Assembly: GCF_018128905.1 (NCBI RefSeq)
Contig: NZ_CP063808.1
Location: forward strand, 806,001-870,000
Reading direction: 5' to 3'
From: Streptomyces sp. A2-16
GTDB lineage: Bacteria; Actinomycetota; Actinomycetes; Streptomycetales; Streptomycetaceae
DNA length: 64,000 nucleotides
Shown here: in pieces, positions 56,701 to 63,060 of the stretch
Numbering within the stretch: the stretch's first letter is position 1
How the letters are laid out: each line of letters begins with the position of its first letter
Notes under the pieces: model-generated
What the model was told of the DNA's origin: nothing
What the model saw: only the letters and a program-made list of their open reading frames with translations
Database searches by the model: none
Program-made: the position numbers and the translations under genes

Positions 56701-57438
56701 CTGAACAACCTCGCCGTTCGGCTTGGGGACCTCGGTCGGCGTGAGGACGGTTTGGCCGCCATCGAAGAAGCCGTCGGCATCCGTCGCACCTTGGCGGAGG
56801 GTCGCCCGGACGCGTTTCTCCCCGACCTCGCCACGAGCCTGAACAACCTCGCCAATCGGCTCGGGGACCTCGGTCGGCGTGAGGACGGTTTGGCCGCCAT
56901 CGAAGAAGCCGTCGGCATCCGTCGCACCTTGGCGGAGGGTCGCCCGGACGCGTTTCTCCCCGACCTCGCTGGAAGCCTGAACAACCTCGCCGTTCGGCTC
57001 GGGGACCTCGGTCGGCATGAGGACGGTTTGGCCGCCATCGAAGAAGCCGTTGCTGTCTACCGCGCCTTGGCGGAGGGTCGCCCGGACGCGTTTCTCCCCG
57101 ACCTCGCCATGAGCCTGAACAACCTCGCTGTTCGGCTCGGGGACCTCGGTCGGCATGAGGACGGTTTGGCCGCCATCGAAGAAGCCGTTGCTGTCTACCG
57201 CGCCTTGGCGGAGGGTCGCCCGGACGCGTTTCTCCCCGACCTCGCCACGAGCCTGAACAACCTCGCTGTTCGGCTCGGGGACCTCGGCTGGCGTGAGGAC
57301 GGTTTGGCCGCCGTCGAAGAAGCCGTCAGCATCAGCCGCACCCTTGCCGTGTCCCGACCCGAAGTGCGCGGACCAGAGCTAGAGCAGTCCCTACAGGTTA
57401 TGGAATGGCTGAAGTCTCGCTCCGGGGACAGCGGCTGA
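53773..57438 (+). CDS. Trypsin-like protease / P-loop NTPase / TPR conflict-system protein
   Basis: 1221 residues from ATG at 53773 (GTG at 53710 is also open). The trypsin domain has His30 in ASAHC, Asp66/67 in KADDAALLY and Ser159 in GGISGAALF. The STAND/NLR-type NTPase has P-loop GPAGQGKT (273-280) and Walker B LLLVVDYAE (Asp324). Residues 695-1200 are eleven 46-residue TPR units (SLNNLAVRLGALGRREDGLA type). The expected action is sensing by TPR, NTP-dependent assembly and activation of the protease. Target unknown. It is the last gene before the right attachment site. Confidence 0.85.
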   Translation: MDERRVVCVAGPAVGSGYVIGPRLVLASAHCTPAVGGDVVVQLPRHEPPREYRAKAVWRGTPEKADDAALLYITDEAWVPVSGVPLRWGRLVTDTPGVACESWGYPQVVQRQGSPELSWHPFGRVTAAPRAGGGRYVMQVGGQSPEQLEDDASPWGGISGAALFCGDLLAAVLAVAPRGWRHSQLEAVPVHVLLADPEFRQALREGGYGALPRLEPVEWQHLAESAYSGPAKSPAALLRADRQVVSFHGRQALLQELDDWCARVGFDVRLITGPAGQGKTRLAYELAARLEAAGWTTLWLRSTADGGDIAALKDASVPLLLVVDYAETRTEQLTHVWEAAARHDGREAFKVLLLARTAGEWWEDLQTSGLAQELLGAAVTTPLSPLQPDPKEWAETYRQAVAAFAERLPRVVGQERSDWRALASRLSAPAAHPGLGHALTLQMLALADLLDAADPVIADQSAAMLAPSVEDRLLAHEGSYWQRGANAPGLPRLESLKDVLAAVFLAGAGDREQADALLRRVIGTADPDRISATRTWIAGLYPGSGELPFGSLQPDRLAEQHVGRRLQKNPGLATTILPGATHTQLAQLVAVYARTTSHRTFQPLGAALTALCVSKPDVLASEAVQAVPQTENPQPLLAALHTIAESPDTSSELVEHLCDALPETSHRLGELSLQLTIRLVEHHRAQVAADTAQLPDLAMSLNNLAVRLGALGRREDGLAAIEEAVAAYRALAEGRPDAFLPDLAMSLNNLANRLGDLGRHEDGLAAIEEAVAAYRALAEGRPDAFLPDLAMSLNNLAVRLGALGRHEDGLAAIEEAVAVYRALAEGRPDAFLPDLAMSLNNLAVRLGDLGRREDGLAAIEEAVAVYRALAEGRPDAFLPDLAGSLNNLAIRLGDLGRREDGLAAVEEAVSISRTLAEGRPDAFLPDLAGSLNNLAVRLGALGWREDGLAAIEEAVAVYRALAEGRPDAFLPDLAMSLNNLAVRLGDLGRREDGLAAIEEAVGIRRTLAEGRPDAFLPDLATSLNNLANRLGDLGRREDGLAAIEEAVGIRRTLAEGRPDAFLPDLAGSLNNLAVRLGDLGRHEDGLAAIEEAVAVYRALAEGRPDAFLPDLAMSLNNLAVRLGDLGRHEDGLAAIEEAVAVYRALAEGRPDAFLPDLATSLNNLAVRLGDLGWREDGLAAVEEAVSISRTLAVSRPEVRGPELEQSLQVMEWLKSRSGDSG
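55855..57372 (+). repeat. Eleven tandem 138-bp TPR-coding repeats
   Basis: Exact 138-bp periodicity, with CGGAGGGTCGCCCGGACGCG present in ten units and only a few varying bases per unit. Variation is concentrated at a few codons: A/G/T/M before SLNNLA, V/N/I after it, A or D in LGxLG, R/H/W in LGxx, and AAY/AVY/SIS/GIR. The last unit diverges at its end (SRPEVRG). Confidence 0.95.
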
Positions 57439-57520
57439 TTCCGAGATCCCTCCCCCAAGCCTCCCCCACGAACGGATGTGTCAAGAAATGCTGCAGGTGA
57501 CGCGGGGCCGGAGTAGCCCG

Positions 57521-57578
57521 CTGTAAATCTGCCGGCTCAGCCTTCCCAGGTTCGAATCCTGGCGCCGCCACGCTGAGA
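57521..57578 (+). repeat. Attachment-site repeat, distal end (partial tRNA-Tyr)
   Basis: 58 bp identical to 25360-25417. It starts at the anticodon loop, and the 5' half of the tRNA is absent: the preceding sequence (GGAGTAGCCCG) cannot form the D-arm or acceptor. It is therefore not a functional tRNA. Confidence 0.95.
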
Positions 57579-57626
57579 AAGAGATCCCCTCCGAACTGCG
57601 GAAACGTAGAGCGGAGGGGATCTCTT
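57579..57626 (+). terminator. Original chromosomal terminator of tRNA-Tyr
   Basis: A 15-bp perfect stem AAGAGATCCCCTCCG with its complement and an 18-base loop, directly after the distal attachment core. It differs in sequence from the terminator at 25417 but has the same position relative to the tRNA 3' end. Before insertion it would have ended the tRNA-Tyr transcript. Confidence 0.8.
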
Positions 57627-57973
57627 CGTTTCGCATGTCCCGGCGCCGGAAGGTGCGGCGGAACAGGGTGATGCGCCTCACCGGGCGGTGTCGCCGCGGA
57701 GTCAGGACACACGATCGTGGTCCCCGTGCAGTGCTGCGCGCATGCAGCGGTAGTGGCTGGAACTCCGCCCCCGCTCCCCACCGCGACCGCACGCTCCACC
57801 GCGGCTCCCCTCCACATCGCCCCCCACCGTCCGCCTAGCCCTGGCGCACGCCACCTCCCCAACGCACCCCACCCCTCCCGGACCCCGGACCCCCACCCCC
57901 GGCACACCCGATCAGCCCACCCACCCCCACGACCCCACGCACAAACCCCGCCCACCCAGGGCACACTGACTGC
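57627..57973. other. Chromosomal intergenic region right of the element
   Basis: About 350 bp, C-rich on the plus strand, without a gene that I can support. Long frames on both strands here are low-complexity (Pro/His/Arg). Confidence 0.5.
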
Positions 57974-58186
57974 ATGTCCAGTCGTCGCAGGCTCTGCCCC
58001 GAGTGCCGTCGCGAGATTGCTGTCGTCGCCGGCCGCTTCGCCCGGCACGATCCGCCCGGTGCGCGTGAGAGAGGGCAGCTCGTCTCGTGTCCGGGTTCTC
58101 GGAGACCGGCGGAACTCGGAGCGGTACAGCCGTCGTTGGACGGTTACGCGGTCCCCGTCGTACCCGGCCAGCTGCCCCTGTTCTGA
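57974..58186 (+). CDS. Small Cys-motif hypothetical protein
   Basis: 70 residues opening MSSRRRLCPECRREIAVVAG, with one CPEC knuckle and a further Cys in LVSCPGSRRP, so a small zinc-ribbon-like fold is possible. It ends VPVVPGQLPLF. Proteins like this occur in Streptomyces; function unknown. Confidence 0.6.
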   Translation: MSSRRRLCPECRREIAVVAGRFARHDPPGARERGQLVSCPGSRRPAELGAVQPSLDGYAVPVVPGQLPLF

Positions 58187-58198
58187 CATGCCGGGCGC

Positions 58199-58384
58199 CT
58201 ACGCCCCCGCCCACAGGACCTTCCGCAAATCGCTCCGCAGCGTGCCCGACCGCAGCCCCTCCAGCCGTACGAGGGGACGCCCCGTTGTGAACTGCCGTGC
58301 CCAGTACGCGCGTACCGCCTCACGACCATGCAGCCGGCCGCCGTCCAGCATGTTCGGCATGTTCGGCACCTTCGGCCAGTCCAC
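58199..58384 (-). pseudogene. C-terminal remnant of an NTF2/SnoaL-like gene
   Basis: The frame encodes PNMLDGGRLHGREAVRAYWARQFTTG and then the end of a SnoaL-like fold. The PNMLDGGRLHG segment normally sits mid-protein, and the N-terminal half is missing. An apparent ATG at 58384 would give only 61 residues. It is probably a decayed gene near the insertion junction. Confidence 0.6.
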
Positions 58385-58433
58385 GTCCGGGCCCGGCAGG
58401 GCAGAGCGAAGACATCCCGTTCGGCGGCCGTCC

Positions 58434-59090
58434 TCAGTTGCCCGCCACCGACCTCACCGCCACCGACACCGGCGTGGAACCGCTCACCAGCTCCAGGGTC
58501 AGCCCGGCCGTCGCGGGCGTGTCGAGCAACTCCGCCAGTACGGCGGCCACGTCGTCACGCGGGATCGAGCCACGGCCGGTGTGTGCCTCCAGGCGCACGA
58601 GGCCCGTGCCCGCGTCGTCCGTGAGGGAGCCGGGACGCAGCACCGTCCAGTCCAGCGCGTCCAGGCTGGTGACGTAGGCGTCGGCCTCGCCCTTGGCGCG
58701 CAGGTAGACGTCGAAGATCTCGTCGCCCTCGTGCCGTGGGTCCGCGCCCATGGACGACACGATCACGAAGCGCCGTACGCCCGCCAGGACCGCCGCGTCC
58801 GCGAACAGCACCGCCGCGCCCTTGTCCACGGTGTCCTTCCGGGTCGCGCCGCTGCCCGGGCCCGCGCCGGCCGCGAAGACCGCCGCGTCCGCGCCCCGCA
58901 GAGCCGACGCGACCTCCTCGACCGAGGCCGACTCCAGGTCCAGCACGACCGGTTCGGCACCGGCGTCCCGTAGGTCGTCGCCCTGTTCCGCGCGGCGGAT
59001 GATCCCCGCCGCCTTGATCCCGCGCGCGGCGAGCAGCCGCTCCAGCCGCAGCGCGATCTGACCATGACCACCAGCGATGACAATGCGCAT
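58434..59090 (-). CDS. NAD(P)H-binding SDR-family oxidoreductase
   Basis: 218 residues, starting MRIVIAGGHGQIALRLERLL with the NAD(P)-binding GGHGQI loop. DAAVFAAGAGPGSG, RRFVIVSSMGAD and LDWTVLRPGSLTDD follow. This is the YwnB/NmrA-like atypical SDR type with unknown substrate. Single gene, with the divergent region to the right. Confidence 0.88.
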   Translation of the reverse strand: MRIVIAGGHGQIALRLERLLAARGIKAAGIIRRAEQGDDLRDAGAEPVVLDLESASVEEVASALRGADAAVFAAGAGPGSGATRKDTVDKGAAVLFADAAVLAGVRRFVIVSSMGADPRHEGDEIFDVYLRAKGEADAYVTSLDALDWTVLRPGSLTDDAGTGLVRLEAHTGRGSIPRDDVAAVLAELLDTPATAGLTLELVSGSTPVSVAVRSVAGN

Positions 59091-59251
59091 GCCTTCGACC
59101 GTACGCCGGTACAGCCGCGCGCGCCTGTGCGCTTGTGCGCCCGTAGGTCTTTGGGCCGCTTCGCCAGCGGCTGCAAACCGCGTGCGGGTGCCGCTGCGTC
59201 CTGCCCGCCGCCCGCGCAGCTACCCGCGCCCCACAAAGGCGCCCGCAGCCG

Positions 59252-60523
59252 CTACGACACTTCCCCCCGCCCCTGCCGAGGCAGCCCCAACTCCGCTGCC
59301 GCCGCCGAGTTGCAGTACTCGCGCACCGCGCTCGTCCGTGCCACCACGCGCCCCCGGTGCACCACGATCCGGCTGTACGCCAGGGAGAGGGCGCCGGCCA
59401 GGCGGTCGCCACGTACCGCGAGCAGTTCGGCCGGGAAACCCGCCTCCACGCGGACCTCGGGCAGCCCGAGTACGGCCCGCGCCGACGTGCTGACGGTGTC
59501 GTAGGCGTCCTCGGGCCGCAGCCCGTACCGCGAGGCGAGCAGGTACGCGGCCTCCAGCGGGTCCCCGCGGCCCACCGGATTGCAGGCGTCCCGGAGCGCA
59601 CCGCTGCCGGCGGCCACCCGGACCCCGGCCGCGCGCAACAGCCGTACCGGAGCCGTGCCCCGCCGGTCCACGCCCGCGCAGCCGCCCTGCGGAAGGCACA
59701 CCACGGCGACTCCGGCCGCCGCGAGCTGGTCGGCGGTGCGGGAGACCACCTCGGCGGGGAGGTGGTCGAGGCCCGCGCAGGGGCTGAGGGTCACGCCGGG
59801 CCGCAGCCCCCCGGCCATGGCGGCGAGGCGGGCGAGCCGGGCCGGGTCGGTGGCGTCGGTGTGCAGGTCGACGGGGCAGCCGTGCTCGGAGGCCACCTCC
59901 AGGATCGCCTCGGCGTAGCCCGTCGGATCGGGGTCGAGGTCCGGGCAGCCGCCCACCACCGAGGCGCCCATCTTCAGCGCGTCCCGCAGCACCGCGAGCC
60001 CCTCCGCCCCGGCCACCCCGGTCAGCACCCTGGGCATCGCCACGGCCGTCAACTCGGCGAGCCCGCGCAGTGATCGCCGTGCCTGCAGTACGGCGGCCAG
60101 CGCGCCCAGCCCCTGGACGTCACCCACGCGGACATGTGCCCGCAGCGCGGTCGCCCCGTGCCCGAGCTGGAGGAGGGCGGCCTCCGTGGCCCGCCGCTGT
60201 ACCTCTCGCGGATCGAAGGAGACGGGCCCCTCGACGTCGGCCGACAGCGCGGTGTCGCCGTGGGCGTGGGGCTCGGCGGGGGCGGGCAGGAGGAGGTAGC
60301 CGCTGAGGTCCACGCGTGCACCGCACGCGCGCGTGCCGCCCACGGCCAGGCTCCCGGCGGTGCCGACCGCCTCGATGCGCCCGCCGCTCAGCCGTACGTC
60401 CACGGTTCTGCCGTCGGTGAGCCGAGCACCGCACAACAGGAGGTCCGCGCCCTCGTACCGGCCCGACGACGCGGCACCCGACGAGGACGAGGAGTGGGAC
60501 GGCTGCGGGTGGCTGTCGGGCAT
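59252..60523 (-). CDS. Amidohydrolase-family protein (cytosine deaminase-like)
   Basis: 423 residues. The metal site HxH is in PAPAEPHAHGDTAL. DLHTDATDPARLARL supplies the next His. GSGALRDACNPVGRGDPLEAA holds the late Asp region. The expected His in the SHCAGLD-type motif is replaced (SPCAGLDHL), so catalysis may be altered or lost. It resembles the cytosine deaminase branch. A Ser-rich N-terminal tail of about 20 residues precedes the core. Confidence 0.8.
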   Translation of the reverse strand: MPDSHPQPSHSSSSSGAASSGRYEGADLLLCGARLTDGRTVDVRLSGGRIEAVGTAGSLAVGGTRACGARVDLSGYLLLPAPAEPHAHGDTALSADVEGPVSFDPREVQRRATEAALLQLGHGATALRAHVRVGDVQGLGALAAVLQARRSLRGLAELTAVAMPRVLTGVAGAEGLAVLRDALKMGASVVGGCPDLDPDPTGYAEAILEVASEHGCPVDLHTDATDPARLARLAAMAGGLRPGVTLSPCAGLDHLPAEVVSRTADQLAAAGVAVVCLPQGGCAGVDRRGTAPVRLLRAAGVRVAAGSGALRDACNPVGRGDPLEAAYLLASRYGLRPEDAYDTVSTSARAVLGLPEVRVEAGFPAELLAVRGDRLAGALSLAYSRIVVHRGRVVARTSAVREYCNSAAAAELGLPRQGRGEVS

Positions 60524-60779
60524 CGCGCTCCAGGGGCTCGGGGCTGCGGGGCCCGGAGCCGCCGGAACCGCGCAAGAGGACGCAAGATCACGCAGAGTGA
60601 GTCGAGCCTAGGGTGGCGGCGCACCCCTGACGGGGAGGAGCGCAATAGTCGTACCGGTGTGGTCCGCCGTACGGGAGGGGCCGGTGAGGCGGCCGGGAAC
60701 GCCGTGGATCAAGGCACCCAGGGCTCCGCGAAACGGATTTGGGCGAACGGCGGCGGAGCGTGTAATGTCTTCATCGCTC

Positions 60780-60852
60780 GCCCCAATAGCTCAGTCGGTA
60801 GAGCGTCTCCATGGTAAGGAGAAGGTCTACGGTTCGATTCCGTATTGGGGCT
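60780..60852 (+). tRNA. tRNA-Thr (anticodon GGU)
   Basis: 73 bases. Acceptor GCCCCAA/TTGGGGC, anticodon stem TCTCC/GGAGA with loop ATGGTAA, T-arm GGTTCGATTCC. Discriminator T; CCA not encoded. Confidence 0.95.
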
Positions 60853-60898
60853 CTGGTGTGAGAGGTTCCCGTCGCGAGACGGGAACTGATCGCATCGC

Positions 60899-60971
60899 AG
60901 CGGTGTAGCTCAGTCGGTAGAGCAAGCGGCTCATAATCGCTGTGTCACCGGTTCAAGTCCGGTCACCGCTA
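60899..60971 (+). tRNA. tRNA-Met (anticodon CAU)
   Basis: 73 bases. Acceptor AGCGGTG/CACCGCT, anticodon stem AGCGG/TCGCT with loop CTCATAA, T-arm GGTTCAAGTCC, discriminator A. The paired first base of the acceptor stem points to an elongator rather than an initiator tRNA. It lies 46 bp after tRNA-Thr. Confidence 0.93.
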
Positions 60972-61059
60972 CAGACAGTAGCCGATTGTGGGGTCGGTCC
61001 TTCGATCGGCTACTCTTCTATGCGTTAATCGTCCCATCCGTTCGTCAAGGAGCACTCCT

Positions 61060-61224
61060 GTGGCTGCCACCGACGTCCGCCCGAAGATCACGCTGGCCTG
61101 CGTGGAGTGCAAGGAGCGGAACTACATCACCAAGAAGAACCGGCGTAACAACCCGGACCGACTGGAGATGAAGAAGCACTGCCCGCGTTGCAACGCGCAC
61201 ACCGCGCACCGCGAAACGCGATAA
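61060..61224 (+). CDS. rpmG: 50S ribosomal protein L33
   Basis: 54 residues: [40 protein letters not shown], then [11 protein letters not shown]. Both CxxC pairs are present, so this is the zinc-binding (C+) form. GTG at 61060 has AAGGAG upstream. It lies directly after the two tRNA genes. Confidence 0.96.
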   Translation: MAATDVRPKITLACVECKERNYITKKNRRNNPDRLEMKKHCPRCNAHTAHRETR

Positions 61225-61326
61225 ATCAGGCTCGTACACGAGGCCGTCCCCGAGAGATCGGGGGCGGCCTCGCGTCGTTGAGAGACCCGATACCGGCCAG
61301 TAGAGCAACCAGGAGGTGCCGAGCCC

Positions 61327-61779
61327 ATGGCGCTCGACCAGTCCTTCGTGGGGCGGACCTACCCGCCCACCGACCCCTATGAGGTGGGCCGGGAGAAGAT
61401 CCGCGAATTCGCCGAGGCCGTGGGGGACACCAACCCCGCGTACACGGACCCGGAGGCCGCCAAGGCGCTCGGTCACCCCGACGTCGTCGCCCCGCCGACC
61501 TTCGTCTTCGCGATCACCTTCAAGGCCGCGGGACAGGTCGTGCAGGACCCGCAGCTCGGCCTGGACTACAGCCGCGTGGTGCACGGCGACCAGAAGTTCG
61601 CCTACGTCCGCCCCGTGCGTGCCGGCGACCGCCTCACCGTCACCTCCACCATCGAGGCGATCCGGTCCATGGCGGGCAACGACATCCTGGACATCCGAGG
61701 TGAGGTCCACGACGAGGCCGGCGAACACGTCGTGACCGCCTGGACCAAGCTGGTCGCGCGCGCGGCAGAGGAGGCGTGA
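61327..61779 (+). CDS. MaoC-type dehydratase subunit (HadA-like, FAS1_DH region)
   Basis: 150 residues with the hot-dog pattern EFAEAVGDTNPAYTDPEAAK and GHPDVVAPPTFVFAITFKAA. HGDQKFAYVRPVRAGDRLTVTS follows. It lacks the catalytic DxxxxH pair on its own, as expected for the non-catalytic partner of a (3R)-hydroxyacyl-ACP dehydratase. It overlaps the partner gene by 4 bp. The role in fatty acid elongation is inferred from HadAB of mycobacteria. Confidence 0.87.
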   Translation: MALDQSFVGRTYPPTDPYEVGREKIREFAEAVGDTNPAYTDPEAAKALGHPDVVAPPTFVFAITFKAAGQVVQDPQLGLDYSRVVHGDQKFAYVRPVRAGDRLTVTSTIEAIRSMAGNDILDIRGEVHDEAGEHVVTAWTKLVARAAEEA

Positions 61780-62216
61780 CAAAGAACATGACGGCGAAGA
61801 TCGCATACGGCGACGTCGAGGTCGGCACCGAACTGCCCGCCCAGTCCTTCCCCGTGACCCGTGCCACTCTCGTCCAGTACGCGGGGGCCTCCGGGGACTT
61901 CAACCCCATCCACTGGAACGAGAAGTTCGCCAAGGAGGTCGGACTGCCGGACGTCATCGCGCACGGCATGTTCACCATGGCCGAGGCGATCCGCGTCGTC
62001 ACCGACTGGACCGGCGACCCGGGCGCGGTCGTCGAGTACGGGGTTCGCTTCACCAAGCCCGTCGTCGTCCCGAACGACGACCAGGGCGCCACGATCGAGG
62101 TCAGCGGCAAGGTCGCCGCCAAGCTCGACGACAACACGGTCCGTGTGGACCTCACCGCGACCAGCGCGGGTCAGAAGGTGCTGGGGATGTCGCGGGCGGT
62201 CGTACGGCTGGCCTGA
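61776..62216 (+). CDS. MaoC-type dehydratase catalytic subunit (HadB-like)
   Basis: 146 residues. The hydratase-2 motif YAGASGDFNPIHWNEKFAKE contains the catalytic Asp and His. VGLPDVIAHGMFTMAEAIRV and VRFTKPVVVPNDDQGATIEV follow. GTG at 61776 overlaps the HadA-like stop; ATG at 61788 is an alternative. Together they would form a dehydratase heterodimer. Confidence 0.9.
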   Translation: MTKNMTAKIAYGDVEVGTELPAQSFPVTRATLVQYAGASGDFNPIHWNEKFAKEVGLPDVIAHGMFTMAEAIRVVTDWTGDPGAVVEYGVRFTKPVVVPNDDQGATIEVSGKVAAKLDDNTVRVDLTATSAGQKVLGMSRAVVRLA

Positions 62217-62367
62217 GACGGGTCAGGCCGAGTTGGGCCTGGTTGGGCCGGGTCGGGTCTGGTTGGTAAGGGGCGCTCTCCATTGCGGGGCGCTCCTTAC
62301 CTGCGTCTGGCCCCCTGCCTGCGACAACGGGTGAGGGGGAGGAGGAGTTCCGGAGCCCTTGACGGAG

Positions 62368-62385
62368 TTAGTGATTGAGTACTAA
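62368..62385. promoter_or_regulatory. TetR operator within the tetR promoter
   Basis: TTAGT-8-ACTAA. The site covers the spacer between TTGACG (62359) and TAACTT (62383), a good promoter with 18-bp spacing. Transcription would begin close to the ATG at 62395, so the message may be leaderless. The same site occurs at 63016. Confidence 0.75.
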
Positions 62386-62394
62386 CTTACTTGC

Positions 62395-62964
62395 ATGGTC
62401 AGGATGAGTGCAGAAGAGAGGCGTGAGAGCGTCATTCGCGCGGCGACGATCGAGTTCGCCCGCGGTGGCTACCACGGCACCTCGACCGAGGCGATCGCCA
62501 AGCGGGTCGGGGTCTCGCAGCCGTATCTCTTCCGGCTCTTCCCGGGGAAGAAGGCGATCTTCCTGGCGGTGGCCAAGCGCTGCATGGAGGACACCATCCG
62601 CACCTTCGCGGAGGCCTCGAAGGGCTTGGAGGGCGAAGAGGCCCTGCATGCCATGGCGGACGCGTACACCCGGGTCATCACGGAGCGGCCCGAGGTGCTG
62701 CTGATGCAGATGCAGATGTACGTCGCGGTCGGGGCCGCCGAGCAGGAGGGCGACCGCGAGTTCGGCGAGGCGGTGCGGACCGACTGGATGCGGCTGTGGG
62801 ACACCGTCCACCTGCCGCTCGGCGCCGACATGAACGAGACGACGACCTTCCTGGCGTACGGAATGCTCATCAACTGCCTGGTGGCGATGGGTTTCCCGCC
62901 CCAGCACCGGGTCTGGGAAGGCCTGTACCCGTCGGCGCGCTCCAAGGGCCGACTGGAGCACTGA
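62395..62964 (+). CDS. TetR-family regulator of the adjacent efflux gene
   Basis: 189 residues. The N-terminal HTH reads SVIRAATIEFARGGYHGTSTEAIAKRVGVSQPYLFRLFPGKKAIF. The helical C-terminal ligand-binding domain is typical in length. It sits just upstream of an MFS pump in the same direction, and both promoters carry TTAGT-N8-ACTAA, indicating autoregulation and control of the pump. The inducer is unknown. Confidence 0.92.
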   Translation: MVRMSAEERRESVIRAATIEFARGGYHGTSTEAIAKRVGVSQPYLFRLFPGKKAIFLAVAKRCMEDTIRTFAEASKGLEGEEALHAMADAYTRVITERPEVLLMQMQMYVAVGAAEQEGDREFGEAVRTDWMRLWDTVHLPLGADMNETTTFLAYGMLINCLVAMGFPPQHRVWEGLYPSARSKGRLEH

Positions 62965-63015
62965 GGAACTTCGGAGAAACAAGGCGTCACCGGCGCCTTT
63001 TCATGATCGAGAAAC

Positions 63016-63033
63016 TTAGTAATCAATAACTAA
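63016..63033. promoter_or_regulatory. Second TetR operator, upstream of the MFS gene
   Basis: TTAGT-AATCAATA-ACTAA, the same arms and spacing as the site at 62368. It lies 27 bp ahead of the MFS start codon. Confidence 0.75.
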
Positions 63034-63060
63034 TCGCCGATCACACCCGCTGGGGGAGCG

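Larger units (their letters stand above)
25360..57578. mobile_element. SLP1-type AICE integrated at tRNA-Tyr, 32.16 kb
   Basis: Bounded by a 58-bp perfect direct repeat (25360-25417 and 57521-57578), whose starts are 32,161 bp apart. The integrase lies next to the intact tRNA, as usual for tRNA-targeting integrases. Contents are integrase, Xis, replication proteins (prim-pol and DUF3631), SSB, transfer genes, a Pif-like regulatory block and about 12 kb of cargo. SLP1 of S. coelicolor uses a tRNA-Tyr site; this element shares the strategy, but its transfer genes appear different. Confidence 0.93.

Noticed and set aside
55855..57372. Regular 138-bp repeats considered as a CRISPR-like array
   Set aside because: The unit is coding, in frame and without unique spacers; it encodes TPRs.
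57521..57603. Second tRNA-Tyr gene
   Set aside because: Only the 3' part from the anticodon loop is present; the 5' acceptor strand and D-arm are missing.
57398..58189. 263-codon minus-strand frame across the right junction
   Set aside because: It spans the attachment repeat and terminator and has low-complexity Gly/Arg/Trp sequence; no homology is apparent.
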